In this document: positions 42,889-51,696 of the stretch, piece by piece
Layout: each line of letters opens with the position of its first letter
Numbering within the stretch: position 1 is the stretch's first letter
Assembly: GCF_029319185.1 (NCBI RefSeq)
Contig: NZ_CP119754.1
Location: forward strand, 3,534,001 to 3,598,000
From: Superficieibacter sp. HKU1
GTDB lineage: Bacteria > Pseudomonadota > Gammaproteobacteria > Enterobacterales > Enterobacteriaceae
Reading direction: 5' to 3'
Length of the DNA: 64,000 nucleotides
Translations under genes and position numbers: made by a program
The notes under the pieces: generated by a model
The model's database searches: none
The model's input: the letters and a program-made list of their open reading frames with translations, nothing else
Told to the model about the DNA's origin: nothing

Positions 42889-43276
42889 ATTGTCTCCTGA
42901 AGGTTAAATAAAGCCTTTCCCCTTTGGATAAAACGCAAAGGGGTAGCCCTCCGTGGTTATCACGGAAAAATAAGTAGCATGTAGAGACGTGCAGAGCCTG
43001 CGCTCCGTAGAGTTAATACAGAAGCGTCAACGCGGGTGCCTGACCAGCGCGCACGAGAGCGTTGTTATTGTCGTGACCCAACGGGCCATAACCCTATGGA
43101 AGCGATATAAACGGGAGAACTTAGCGCACTAGCGGCAACGGGTGACAAGGATGGCGCATTAACCTTTTGCCCAGGCGCACGCGTCCGCAATGTTTTTTCA
43201 ATATCAACATTTTGCAATGGGCCTCCGGAAAATTCATTAGCAGCCTGTTCACTGAAGAGGCTAATGACTCTCCAGA
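42889..43276. other. 388-bp gap between two small minus-strand genes
   Basis: I see no convincing gene. It contains an inverted repeat CCCCTTT/AAAGGGG at 42919-42943 and a CCGTG/CACGG hairpin at 42951-42965, next to the TTG-started gene. These could form the 5' leader of that gene's own transcript. Confidence 0.4.
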
Positions 43277-43519
43277 TCAGTGTGTAGGTTCTGCATTCAG
43301 TAACAGACGGAAAATACCTTCATACAGCAGCGTTTCAGAAGGTGCTTCAGTCTCATTCATTAAAAAAGCAATTTTCAAAAAAAGTGACTTACGGCTGACG
43401 GGCATCCCGGCGCGCAGCATCTGTATTACGATGCGCCCCAGCAGCTCCTCGTGTGCTGACCCGAGATGTGACAGGGTGCCCTTGCCTTCAGGTGCCACGT
43501 CTTCATGTGTTTTTTCCAT
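43277..43519 (-). CDS. Small AriR/YcgZ-like protein (80 aa)
   Basis: The ATG at 43519 (MEKTHEDV) gives 80 residues; a TTG at 43585 is in frame but adds an uncharacteristic hydrophobic leader. The core LGRIVIQMLRAGMPVSRKSLFLKI, followed by LLYEGIFRLLL, resembles E. coli YcgZ (ILKDGRNLSRKSLCAKL...IGLLF). It is probably a small stress-connector protein. Ribosome site is weak (GGGGTC). Confidence 0.55.
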   Translation of the reverse strand: MEKTHEDVAPEGKGTLSHLGSAHEELLGRIVIQMLRAGMPVSRKSLFLKIAFLMNETEAPSETLLYEGIFRLLLNAEPTH

Positions 43520-43717
43520 CGCTGACCCCGCAGAAAAATAGGTTAAGTACAACGCTGGGGACAGTGTATATAGGGCCGATATCAAAGACCAGCAAGCCGA
43601 AAAAAATAGTAATCTTTTTAATCAGTAAATCCTGATGTCAGCATTTTTATACTCCCTCCTGTCAGGCTGTAGCATAACTTTTCAGGGCACCCGAAAATGC
43701 CCCAGGCCGAGGACAAA

Positions 43718-44035
43718 TCAGCCGTTTTTGGCTTCATCTTGCTCGCCATCTTCTTCCGGCTGAACGTCAGAAGGTGCATGGCTTCCGGCATTGCGTGAAG
43801 ACGCCAGATTCACGACGCTCCTGCGGTCGGATGTTTCCACCGCCTCCAGTCGCTTAAGGATCTTACGACCCTGCGCGATTTCAGCCAGATGCTCTTCATC
43901 TGTTTCCTGCCCGGCTTGCTCATCAAGCCTTAGCATCAAGGATTCTCGCGAAACCTCTTCCCTTTCGAAGATATGGCTTATAACGGCCTCGCCTATGGCG
44001 ATATAACCTTTTTTATCTTCATCAGAAATTGACAC
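43718..44035 (-). CDS. Small AriR/YmgB-like protein (105 aa)
   Basis: The GTG start at 44035 is preceded by AGGAGAGGAA. The core AIGEAVISHIFEREEVSRESLMLRLDEQ, then an acidic helix, follows the family pattern. The C-terminal 35 residues are disordered and acidic (VQPEEDGEQDEAKNG). First of the four small genes. The AT-rich region upstream (to about 44180) should hold its promoter, with a TATACT element at about 44130. Confidence 0.55.
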   Translation of the reverse strand: MSISDEDKKGYIAIGEAVISHIFEREEVSRESLMLRLDEQAGQETDEEHLAEIAQGRKILKRLEAVETSDRRSVVNLASSRNAGSHAPSDVQPEEDGEQDEAKNG

Positions 44036-44503
44036 TAATATTCCTCTCCTGTTCTATACGGTTCTCAACTCCCTACGCTAATAACATTTCAATAGTAAAA
44101 TGTCTTCCTGTGATTATCAGTATAACGTAACCGAACCGGTCAAAAATATTTTAAGAACTATCCGCACCCGTTATATTTTGCGGCCTGGAGCCGTCATTGT
44201 GTAAATAAGTTATTGTAATAATGAGTCGTTTTGCAAAATAAAGATAACAGGCAGAGCCAGCAAGTCCACCGCATTATTCTGATGACAGGAAGGCGCGGAA
44301 GATAAACAGTAAACGGAAATCATAGTGACGTCATAGCGGCTCACCTCCAGACAAAAATTTTTCTTATCGTTAAATTTCAAACAAAACGTTTGGCTTATAG
44401 TGTGATCGTACTCTCCTTTTGCTCATTTTTTGATTGATCAGATGAATGCATTGCCGCTATACAATACAAAAAGTTTGTTTATCTAACTAAATTTCAGGTC
44501 GAT
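44036..44503. promoter_or_regulatory. Divergent control region with ACAAAAnGTTTG direct repeats
   Basis: 468 bp without a gene between the small-protein cluster and the DauR-like regulator. Two copies of ACAAAA[C/A]GTTTG, at 44381-44392 and 44466-44477, match at 11 of 12 bases and are 85 bp apart, each with dyad symmetry. They are good candidates for operators of the regulator next to them. Confidence 0.5.
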
Positions 44504-45175
44504 ATGGAAAGCATTCAAGAAAGTCTCGATTTCCTCCTTCCCATGATGGAAGGCATTGCCGGGCAGTTTGGCGACAACTGTGAAGTGGTGTTGCACGACC
44601 ACTCTCAGGGGCTGGAGAGTAGCATCATCGCCATCATCAACGGTCACGTTACCGGGCGTAAAGTGGGCGATCCGAGCAGTAACCTGGGTCTGGAAGTGCT
44701 GCGTGGCAGCGATGTGAATGGCGATCGGCACAACTATTTTACCAAAACACGCGAAGGTAAAACGCTGCGCTCTACCTCGGTGTACCTGCGCAATAACCAG
44801 AAACAGGTGATCGGTGCCCTGTGTATCAATCTGGACATTAGCGACATTTTGCAGGCTGAAAAAATGCTCAACAAAATGGCCGGCCGGCCGGATAACGCAC
44901 CGACCTCGCCGAAGGAAGTGAATGAAGTTTTTGTTAAAGACGTCAGCGAATTGCTCGACTATCTGATTGCTGAATGTATGACCCTGATTGACGTACCCGT
45001 AAGCAATATGACCCGGCAGGATAAACTGAACGCCATTAAATTTTTTGACGACAAGGGGGTATTTCTTATTAAAAAATCTGGCGAAAGGATTTGCGAATTT
45101 CTCAATATTTCTAAATACACCCTCTATGCCTATCTGGGCGAATTACGAGGAGAGGATCCGTCTATAGACAGCTAA
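44504..45175 (+). CDS. DauR/YheO-like PAS-HTH transcriptional regulator
   Basis: 223 residues. The N-terminal PAS_6-type domain (about 5-115, LLPMMEGIAGQFGDNCEVVLHDHS...IGALCINLDIS) and C-terminal HTH_22 domain (about 155-220, KLNAIKFFDDKGVFLIKKSGERICEFLNISKYTLYAYL) match E. coli DauR, which represses D-arginine catabolism. It heads an operon for what looks like D-amino-acid-type catabolism, 16 bp before the PLP enzyme gene. It probably senses the imported substrate or amino acid. Confidence 0.85.
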   Translation: MESIQESLDFLLPMMEGIAGQFGDNCEVVLHDHSQGLESSIIAIINGHVTGRKVGDPSSNLGLEVLRGSDVNGDRHNYFTKTREGKTLRSTSVYLRNNQKQVIGALCINLDISDILQAEKMLNKMAGRPDNAPTSPKEVNEVFVKDVSELLDYLIAECMTLIDVPVSNMTRQDKLNAIKFFDDKGVFLIKKSGERICEFLNISKYTLYAYLGELRGEDPSIDS

Positions 45176-45191
45176 CTGTCAGGAGGAAGAC

Positions 45192-46271
45192 ATGCAGACC
45201 ACACCTTATGTTGCACTTGATATGGATATCATGGAAAAAAACATTACCACCATGACATCCGGCCTCGCCCGCAACGGTATACAGCACTGGCCGCATATAA
45301 AGACGCATAAATCCGTGCGGCTGGCCAGGCTTGAGCAACAGCTTGGGGCCAGCGGCATCACCTGCGCCAAGCTTTCTGAGGCGGAGGTCATGGCTGCCGG
45401 AGGCATTAACGCCATCCTGCTGGCCTACCCGCTTATTGGTGAGGACAAATGTCGACGCTATGCTGAGCTGGCGCGCAAAATCACGGTCCGCACCATCGTC
45501 GATAGTCTGGCCGGTGCCGAAGGGCTCTCAAGGGAGGCGGTAAAGAGTGGCCTGATTTTTAATATTGATATCGCCATCGACTTTGGCGCGCACCGGGAAG
45601 GCATTCAGCCGGAGGATCTCCTGACATTCGCCCGGCAGGTTGCCGCCCTGCCAGGGTTAAACGTTGATGGTGTATTTACCTATGCCGGTACGATTTATCA
45701 GTATCATACCGAGCAGGATATCCGGCGAGCCGCCCATCAGGAAGCCCGCTTATTAATCGATAGCCGGGATCGTCTTAATGCCGACGGATTTGAAATTAGC
45801 CATCTATCCGGCGGTTCCACGCTCTCTTCCTGGTATGCTGACGAACTTCGCGGCATTACCGAATCGCGGGCTGGCAATTTTATTTTTGGCGATATGAATG
45901 CCATCAACGGTGGAATTTATACAACAGAAAACTGTGCGCTGACGATTTGCGCGACGGTGGTCAGCATTCCGCTTCCCGGCTACGCCACTATTGATGCGGG
46001 AACCAAATCACTGACGTCTGATCTCTCGGCAATGCCGGGATCGTATGGGCTGATTCAGGAATACCCGGCTATTGAACTGGTGAAGCTGAATGAGGAACAT
46101 GGTTATTTGCGCTACGATCCACAAAAATATAACCTGGCGATTGGCGAGCAGATCCACATTATTCCCAATCATTGTTGTGTGGTCGCTAATTTGGTGGATG
46201 AAATATATGCCTTCCGTGAAGGTGTGTTAAGCGAAATCATTACTATCGATGCGCGTGGAAAAAGTTTTTAA
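45192..46271 (+). CDS. D-threonine aldolase / D-serine dehydratase-like PLP enzyme
   Basis: 359-residue fold-type III PLP enzyme (alanine-racemase-like barrel). The PLP-binding Lys is in PHIKTHKS (near residue 36). The C-terminal metal site shown by eukaryotic DSD-type enzymes (His-x-Cys) is present as PNHCCVVANLVDE (near 325). Relatives include D-threonine aldolase, D-threo-3-hydroxyaspartate dehydratase and D-serine dehydratase. A RidA two genes downstream favours a dehydratase/ammonia-lyase that makes an enamine. The ribosome site AGGAGGAAG is strong. Exact substrate unknown. Confidence 0.8.
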   Translation: MQTTPYVALDMDIMEKNITTMTSGLARNGIQHWPHIKTHKSVRLARLEQQLGASGITCAKLSEAEVMAAGGINAILLAYPLIGEDKCRRYAELARKITVRTIVDSLAGAEGLSREAVKSGLIFNIDIAIDFGAHREGIQPEDLLTFARQVAALPGLNVDGVFTYAGTIYQYHTEQDIRRAAHQEARLLIDSRDRLNADGFEISHLSGGSTLSSWYADELRGITESRAGNFIFGDMNAINGGIYTTENCALTICATVVSIPLPGYATIDAGTKSLTSDLSAMPGSYGLIQEYPAIELVKLNEEHGYLRYDPQKYNLAIGEQIHIIPNHCCVVANLVDEIYAFREGVLSEIITIDARGKSF

Positions 46272-46289
46272 TTAGCCGGGATCATTAAT

Positions 46290-47450
46290 ATGACTGACAT
46301 CTCTTTAACTGCTGAAGAACAGCAGGAGCTGATCACGCTTCTTTGCAGCCTGATACAGCATCCGTCGGAAAATCCGCCGGGAAATGAAAATTCGGTAGCG
46401 CGCTATATTGCAGAATTATTACGTCGTGAAGGTATTGAGACCGAGGTACAGGAAGTGGCACCGGGTCGGCCTAATGTGATTGCGCGTCTGAAGGGACAGC
46501 AGCCGGGTAAACGGCTTATTTTCAATGGCCACACCGATGTGGTGCCCTGCGGCGAAGGATGGTCGGTTGAGCCTTTCGCGGCGGTCATTGACGGCGAGCG
46601 CATTATCGGGCGCGGAGCGGCAGACATGAAGTCTGGCGTGGCGGCGATGATCTATGCCGCCTTGCTGATCAAACGCCGCCAGTATGCTTTTAACGGTGAA
46701 ATCACCCTGCTGTTTAACGTTGATGAAGAGCGCGTTAATCTTGGCATGGCACATTTTATCGCCCAGGGCGTTGAAGCGGATTACGCCATTATTGGCGAAC
46801 CCACGTCGCTGGAGGTGTGCATCGCGCATAAGGGCGTCAGCCGTACCCGACTCACCACTCACGGCACGGCGGGCCATGCAGCTAAAACCCGTCATCCAGA
46901 TAGCGCCATTGACAAAATGGCACAGCTTTTTCCCGGATTGCTGCAGGAGTGTCAACGCGTTAAGCAACTGCAGCATCCGCTTTTGGGCAACGCCTCCATG
47001 CTGGTCACCACCATTAACGGCGGCAGCGCGCCAAATATTGTGCCGCAGTCGTGCAGCCTTGAAATCGACCGCCGGGTGCTGCCGGATGAGAAACGCAGCG
47101 ACATCAATGACAGCGTGTTGAGCGCATTGTCAAAAAGCGGACTAACTAGTGAACTGGATTATTCGCTGGAGAATTATCTTTTTATTCCGGCTTCCGCTAT
47201 TGATGACGCCCATCCACTTGTTGAGGCGGCATGCGAAGCGGTGACAACGGTAACCGGCTCAGCACGTAAAACTATTTTTGACGCCACCTGTGAGGCCCCG
47301 TTTTTCTCGGTCGACTGTCGTATTCCGACCATCATTATGGGTCCTGGCGATTTAGCGCAGGCTCACGTCAAAGATGAATATGTTCGTATTGAGGAGTTAC
47401 ACCACGCCGCACAGATTTACAGCCAACTGGCATTAACCTTATTGAAATAA
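46290..47450 (+). CDS. M20-family metallopeptidase/deacylase (ArgE/DapE-like)
   Basis: 386 residues. Di-zinc ligands are visible in order: His in NGHTDVVP, bridging Asp in GRGAADMKSG, Glu pair in VDEER, Glu in IGEPTS and His in LAQAHVKDEY. The dimerisation lid domain lies at about 180-290. Relatives remove acyl groups from N-acyl amino acids. Placed between the PLP enzyme and RidA, it may release the free amino acid from an imported N-acyl compound. Substrate inferred only. Confidence 0.82.
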   Translation: MTDISLTAEEQQELITLLCSLIQHPSENPPGNENSVARYIAELLRREGIETEVQEVAPGRPNVIARLKGQQPGKRLIFNGHTDVVPCGEGWSVEPFAAVIDGERIIGRGAADMKSGVAAMIYAALLIKRRQYAFNGEITLLFNVDEERVNLGMAHFIAQGVEADYAIIGEPTSLEVCIAHKGVSRTRLTTHGTAGHAAKTRHPDSAIDKMAQLFPGLLQECQRVKQLQHPLLGNASMLVTTINGGSAPNIVPQSCSLEIDRRVLPDEKRSDINDSVLSALSKSGLTSELDYSLENYLFIPASAIDDAHPLVEAACEAVTTVTGSARKTIFDATCEAPFFSVDCRIPTIIMGPGDLAQAHVKDEYVRIEELHHAAQIYSQLALTLLK

Positions 47451-47468
47451 ACTATCAGGAATAGTGGA

Positions 47469-47930
47469 ATGAAAATTGAAGCCCGTCTGGCAGAACTGGG
47501 AATTACGCTCAGTGAGCCTGCTACACCCAAATTTTCTTATGTACCGGTGAAACAGGTTGGAAATGTATTATATACCTCCGGCAACGATTGCCGTCGTCAT
47601 GGTGAGTTGATTTATCATGGTCGCCTGGGTGAGCAATTATCTCTTGAACAAGGTAAAAGCGCGGCGCGCCAGTGTATTATTAACATTCTTTCTTCGCTGA
47701 AAGCCTACCTTGGCGACCTCGACCGGATTACCGGCTGTATTAAAATGCTGGCATTTGTGCAAAGTGCGGATGACTTTAAGGATCAGCCCTTTGTTATCAA
47801 TAGTGCATCCGATCTGCTTATTGAAATATTTGGCGATGCGGGAAAACATGCGCGCTCGGCCATTGGAACCAATGCCTTACCCTTTGATACACCGGTGGAA
47901 ATTGAATTAATTCTCGAAATTAACGCGTAA
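47469..47930 (+). CDS. RidA/YjgF-family enamine/imine deaminase
   Basis: 153-residue Rid protein. The Arg that binds the substrate carboxylate is kept in HARSAIGTNALPFDTPVEIE (near 130), and YTSGNDCR is at the usual place. Active Rid proteins hydrolyse reactive enamines from PLP dehydratases to 2-keto acids. Its presence in this operon is the best clue that the PLP enzyme makes such an intermediate. Ribosome site is AGGAATAG. Confidence 0.87.
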   Translation: MKIEARLAELGITLSEPATPKFSYVPVKQVGNVLYTSGNDCRRHGELIYHGRLGEQLSLEQGKSAARQCIINILSSLKAYLGDLDRITGCIKMLAFVQSADDFKDQPFVINSASDLLIEIFGDAGKHARSAIGTNALPFDTPVEIELILEINA

Positions 47931-47944
47931 GTTTATTTATATCT

Positions 47945-47996
47945 CCGGTAATAAACCGGGCCCCTGCCACGCCACTATTTCGGTGGAGTAGTGGCG
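47945..47996 (+). repeat. Two intercistronic hairpins between ridA and the MFS gene
   Basis: CCGGT/ACCGG at 47945-47959 and CGCCACTA/TAGTGGCG at 47970-47996 (perfect 8-bp stem, 11-base loop). No T-run follows, so they more likely stabilise or attenuate the message than end it. They separate the enzymes from the transporter. Confidence 0.55.
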
Positions 47997-48022
47997 TATA
48001 TCACATATCAAAAGGATAATAT

Positions 48023-49306
48023 ATGGCCAGTCAAGCAAGCTCTCGCCTGAAGCGTTTGCAAATTATGGCATTATTGTTTTTGCTCGTGGCGGGTATTATT
48101 AATTTTCTCGACAGAACGTCGCTTTATATTGCTAATACCACTATCCGGGAGGAAATGGGGTTAACGGCAACGGAAATGGGGCTATTACTGTCGGTTTTCT
48201 CCTTTGGCTACGCGCTTTGCCAGCTTCCCATCGGGATGGTGATGGAGCGATTCGGGGTGAAAAGAGTCTACGGGTTCGGCATTTTTCTGTGGTCCGTGGC
48301 CCAGACCGCACTGGGATTTGTCGGCTCCTTTAGCCAGATGATTGTTGCCCGGGTGGTGCTGGGGATTGGTGAAGCGCCGCATTTGCCTACCGGCGTTAAA
48401 GTCGTCAACGACTGGTACAACATTCGCAAACGTGGCGTACCTATGGGTATCGTGAATATGTCTTCGACGCTGGCACAGGCGCTGGCACCGCCGTTGCTGA
48501 TTGCCTTAATGCTGGCGTTTGGCTGGCGGATGATGTTTATCATCATCGGCGTAAGCGGGATTGTGCTTTCTCTTTTGTGGTTTATTTTCTATCGCAATCG
48601 CGAAGACGCGGGGCTGTCGGCGGAGGATATTCAGCATCTTGATGCAGAGACGCCGCCTTCCAGCAAAGAGAAAGTCACCTTACGAGACTGGGCGGGTTTA
48701 TTTAAACAAAAATCGATGTGGGGCATGATCATCGGCTTTAACGGCGTGGGGTACATGGTCTGGCTGTTCCTCACCTGGCTTCCCTCTTATCTCGAAATGT
48801 CCCGTGGGCTTAGCCTGCAAAAAACGGGCTGGGTAGCGGCAATCCCCTTCCTGTTTGGTGCGGCGGGAATGCTGGTCAACGGCGTCGTGGCCGACTGGGT
48901 GATGAAGCGCGGCGCAGATAAAATGAAAAGCCGCAAGTGGATGATCTGCCTGGGATTGCTGTGCGCCGCAGGGTTTACGCTGCCAGCGGCCTATACCGAA
49001 AGCACTTTCGTCGCCGTTGCCTGCATCAGCATGGCGCTGTTTTCCATCCATTTTGCTGGCACCTCAGCGTGGGGGCTGATCCTGGTGTCGGTGCCTTCCC
49101 GGCTCGTGACGTCCGTGAGCGGCATTCAAAACTTTGGCGGTTTTATCGGCGGCTCGTTTGCACCGATTGTCACCGGTATGATCCTCGATCACACGGGTTC
49201 CTTCACGCTCGCGCTGGTCGCGTCATCGGTTATCGCCTTTATGGCATCGCTGGTGTACTTCTTTATGGTCAACAAACCGATTATTGATCCTGCGGTATCC
49301 CGGTAA
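48023..49306 (+). CDS. MFS carrier of the anion:cation symporter family
   Basis: 427 residues with 12 predicted helices. ACS-family hallmarks are INFLDRTSLYIANTTIREEMGL at the N-terminus and GIGEAPHLPTGVKVVNDWY near residue 115. Relatives import hexuronates, galactonate, tartrate and other organic anions by proton symport. As the last gene of the operon, it probably imports the carboxylate or N-acyl amino acid handled by the preceding enzymes. A strong terminator follows directly. Confidence 0.85.
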   Translation: MASQASSRLKRLQIMALLFLLVAGIINFLDRTSLYIANTTIREEMGLTATEMGLLLSVFSFGYALCQLPIGMVMERFGVKRVYGFGIFLWSVAQTALGFVGSFSQMIVARVVLGIGEAPHLPTGVKVVNDWYNIRKRGVPMGIVNMSSTLAQALAPPLLIALMLAFGWRMMFIIIGVSGIVLSLLWFIFYRNREDAGLSAEDIQHLDAETPPSSKEKVTLRDWAGLFKQKSMWGMIIGFNGVGYMVWLFLTWLPSYLEMSRGLSLQKTGWVAAIPFLFGAAGMLVNGVVADWVMKRGADKMKSRKWMICLGLLCAAGFTLPAAYTESTFVAVACISMALFSIHFAGTSAWGLILVSVPSRLVTSVSGIQNFGGFIGGSFAPIVTGMILDHTGSFTLALVASSVIAFMASLVYFFMVNKPIIDPAVSR

Positions 49307-49307
49307 T

Positions 49308-49333
49308 AAAAAAGGGGCATTGCCCCCTTTTTT
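49308..49333. terminator. Terminator after the MFS gene
   Basis: A-run, GGGGC-ATT-GCCCC stem and T6-run form a textbook Rho-independent terminator immediately after the MFS stop. The flanking A and T runs make it work in both directions. Confidence 0.9.
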
Positions 49334-49447
49334 CACGGCAAGGTTGCGCAGGCTGCCCTACAGATCAAGCGGTTACTTTTCGGTTATAGAGTATAATCAA
49401 AACAGTTGTTCCAAAACGCGATGGATAATAAGGAGATTTGCAGGCAT

Positions 49448-51604
49448 ATGTCCTATCCCGTCCCCGATAATGAGGAAGCGCGCCTGGACGCGCTGGCGAC
49501 TTATCAACAACTGGATACGTTGCCGGAAGAGAACTTTGACCGTCTGGCAGGACTGGCCGCACGGTTATTTAATGTGCCGATTGTTCTGGTCTCGCTGGTG
49601 GCAAGCGACAGACAATTTTTTAAAGCGCAGATCGGCTTCTGCGCCACCGAGACCAGCCGGGAAATCTCATTTTGCGCGCATACCATTATGCAGGACGAGA
49701 TCCTCGTTATTCTTGATGCGGTAAAAGACCCCCGTTTTGCTACTAATCCTCTGGTGCTGGAATCGCCTTTTATTCGTTTTTACGCGGGCAAACCGCTGGT
49801 CACGCCTGCGGGCGAAAAGATTGGCACCGTCTGCCTGATCGACAGCCAGCCCCATGAGACGTTCAGCCAGAGCGATCGCCAGAATCTGACGGATATTACC
49901 GCGCTGGTGATGGAGCGGATGGAAATGCGCCGCCTGGAATCGCTGCGCAGCGCCAGCCAGACCCGCTTTAAAAAAATTGCCGAAACCTCGCCTGACGCCA
50001 TTATTTGCTCCAATGCGGAAGGCAATATCACCTTCTGGAACCGTTCAGCAGAGCGCTTGTTTGGTTATACCGCTGAGGAAGTGCTTAACCGCAGCAGCAG
50101 AGTTATTGTCCCGGAAAGCTGGCTGCGCATTTATGAAGATGAAATCGAACGTCTTCGTCACGGCCAGGAACTGGCGCTGGCGGATAAAACGATTGAGCTG
50201 TCGGCATTACGAAAGGACGGCACCGAGTTTCCGGCCGAGTTTTCGCTCTCCACCTGGCACGAAGGTCATCTCACCAACGTCGGGGCCATTGTCAGAGATA
50301 TTACCGAGCGCCAGGAAAATGAAGCCAGGCTATTCAAAATGGCCTCGCTGGATGCCCTGACCGATCTGCCCAATCGCGCCGCCTGGAGGCAGTGCGTCGT
50401 CAATTTTATGCAGGAAGCCCGCCCCGGCGCGATGCTCCTGCTCGACCTCGATGGCTTTAAAGAGGTCAACGATACGCAGGGGCACCTGGCTGGCGATGCG
50501 GTTCTGAAAGACGTTGGCCTGCGGCTGCGAGGATATTTTGACGAAGCCGTCATCATTGCCCGCCTGGGTGGGGATGAGTTTGTGGTCCTGCTTAACGATA
50601 ACGATTTGCGGCTGGTGCGGTCTACGGCGGTTCAACTGATCGCCACCCTGTCTGAACCGTATGAGTTTGCCGGGCAGCATATTGAAATAGGGGTCAGCGT
50701 GGGCATTGCCCTTACCCCTCAACATGCCGCCAGACCGGAAGAGTTGCTGAGCGCGGCCGACCTTGCGCTCTATCGTGCTAAAGCGGCGGGTAAAGGGCGC
50801 TATGCCCTGTTCGAGCCCGCTTTTCGCGATGTCGCCGTAAACAGACGCCGTTTTAAAAGCGAACTTAAACAGGCGTTCGAAAACCATGAATTTGAGCTTT
50901 TCTACCAACCGCAGTTCAACACCGCCACCGGGGCGCTGATGGGCGCTGAAGCGCTTTTACGCTGGAATCATCCGCAGCGCGGGCTGCTGACGCCGCCGTC
51001 GTTTATTGAGACGCTTAACAATAAACCGTCTGCGCCAGCGATAGGCGAATGGATCCTGCGCACGGCGTGCGCGCAGGCTGCTGAATGGCGCGCTGTCGTG
51101 CCTCATTTCAGGATGGGGGTTAACCTTTTTGAAGCACAGTTTCGCTCCAGTAAGCTCGTCGATGTGGTTGGGGATGCCCTGGCACAGCTGGCATTACCAC
51201 CCGAGGCCATCGAGCTGGAAATCACGGAAAATATTCTGCTGCGTCATGATGCCGCCACCCTCAAACTCTTGCAGGCGCTGAGGCAATCAGGGGTGGGTCT
51301 GGCCTTCGACGATTATGGCACCGGCTATGCCTCGCTCAGCTTTCTTAAGCGTTTCCCGATGACCCGGCTGAAAATTGACCGTTCGTTTATTCGCGATGTT
51401 CATACCGACCCGGGAAGCGAAGCGGTGGTGCGCGCCATTCTGTATTTAGGGCGAAGCTTTGGCATGGATGTGATTGCCGAAGGTGTGGAGACCGCCGCGC
51501 AGTTACAGTTCCTGAAAAGCCACCACTGCCCCGAAGTACAGGGGTATTTGTTAGGCAGACCGCTTCCTGCCGCCGCGTTCCGCGAGACATTCCTCCAGCA
51601 GTAA
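49448..51604 (+). CDS. GAF-PAS-GGDEF-EAL cyclic-di-GMP protein
   Basis: 718 residues from the ATG at 49448, about 12 bases after AGGAG. GAF domain about 15-160, PAS domain about 180-290 (FKKIAETSPDAIICSNAEGN), GGDEF about 300-455 with intact GGDEF motif, EAL about 470-715. The phosphodiesterase residues all look present: EALLRW, VNLFEA, ELEITEN, DDYGTGYASL, LKIDRS, IAEGVET and EVQGYLLGRP. The RxxD inhibitory site before GGDEF is missing. No transmembrane segment, so a cytosolic sensor. Net output (synthesis or breakdown) cannot be read from sequence. Confidence 0.9.
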   Translation: MSYPVPDNEEARLDALATYQQLDTLPEENFDRLAGLAARLFNVPIVLVSLVASDRQFFKAQIGFCATETSREISFCAHTIMQDEILVILDAVKDPRFATNPLVLESPFIRFYAGKPLVTPAGEKIGTVCLIDSQPHETFSQSDRQNLTDITALVMERMEMRRLESLRSASQTRFKKIAETSPDAIICSNAEGNITFWNRSAERLFGYTAEEVLNRSSRVIVPESWLRIYEDEIERLRHGQELALADKTIELSALRKDGTEFPAEFSLSTWHEGHLTNVGAIVRDITERQENEARLFKMASLDALTDLPNRAAWRQCVVNFMQEARPGAMLLLDLDGFKEVNDTQGHLAGDAVLKDVGLRLRGYFDEAVIIARLGGDEFVVLLNDNDLRLVRSTAVQLIATLSEPYEFAGQHIEIGVSVGIALTPQHAARPEELLSAADLALYRAKAAGKGRYALFEPAFRDVAVNRRRFKSELKQAFENHEFELFYQPQFNTATGALMGAEALLRWNHPQRGLLTPPSFIETLNNKPSAPAIGEWILRTACAQAAEWRAVVPHFRMGVNLFEAQFRSSKLVDVVGDALAQLALPPEAIELEITENILLRHDAATLKLLQALRQSGVGLAFDDYGTGYASLSFLKRFPMTRLKIDRSFIRDVHTDPGSEAVVRAILYLGRSFGMDVIAEGVETAAQLQFLKSHHCPEVQGYLLGRPLPAAAFRETFLQQ

Positions 51605-51696
51605 TGTTACCTCCCGCCCCTGTTGGGTCCGCCACACAGGCTGTTGATGTCAACTATCCTTAACTCACGTTTCACTTTTACGTTAAGGGCAAGACG

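Noticed and set aside
43018..43230. Short minus-strand frames in the 42.9-43.3 kb gap
   Set aside because: A frame of about 30-39 codons exists but is Cys/His/Arg-rich with the GGAGG too far from its ATG. I could not support it.
43167..43541. 124-codon plus-strand frame opposite a small minus-strand gene
   Set aside because: No ribosome site and a composition typical of a shadow; the minus-strand frame has the AriR/YcgZ helical pattern instead.
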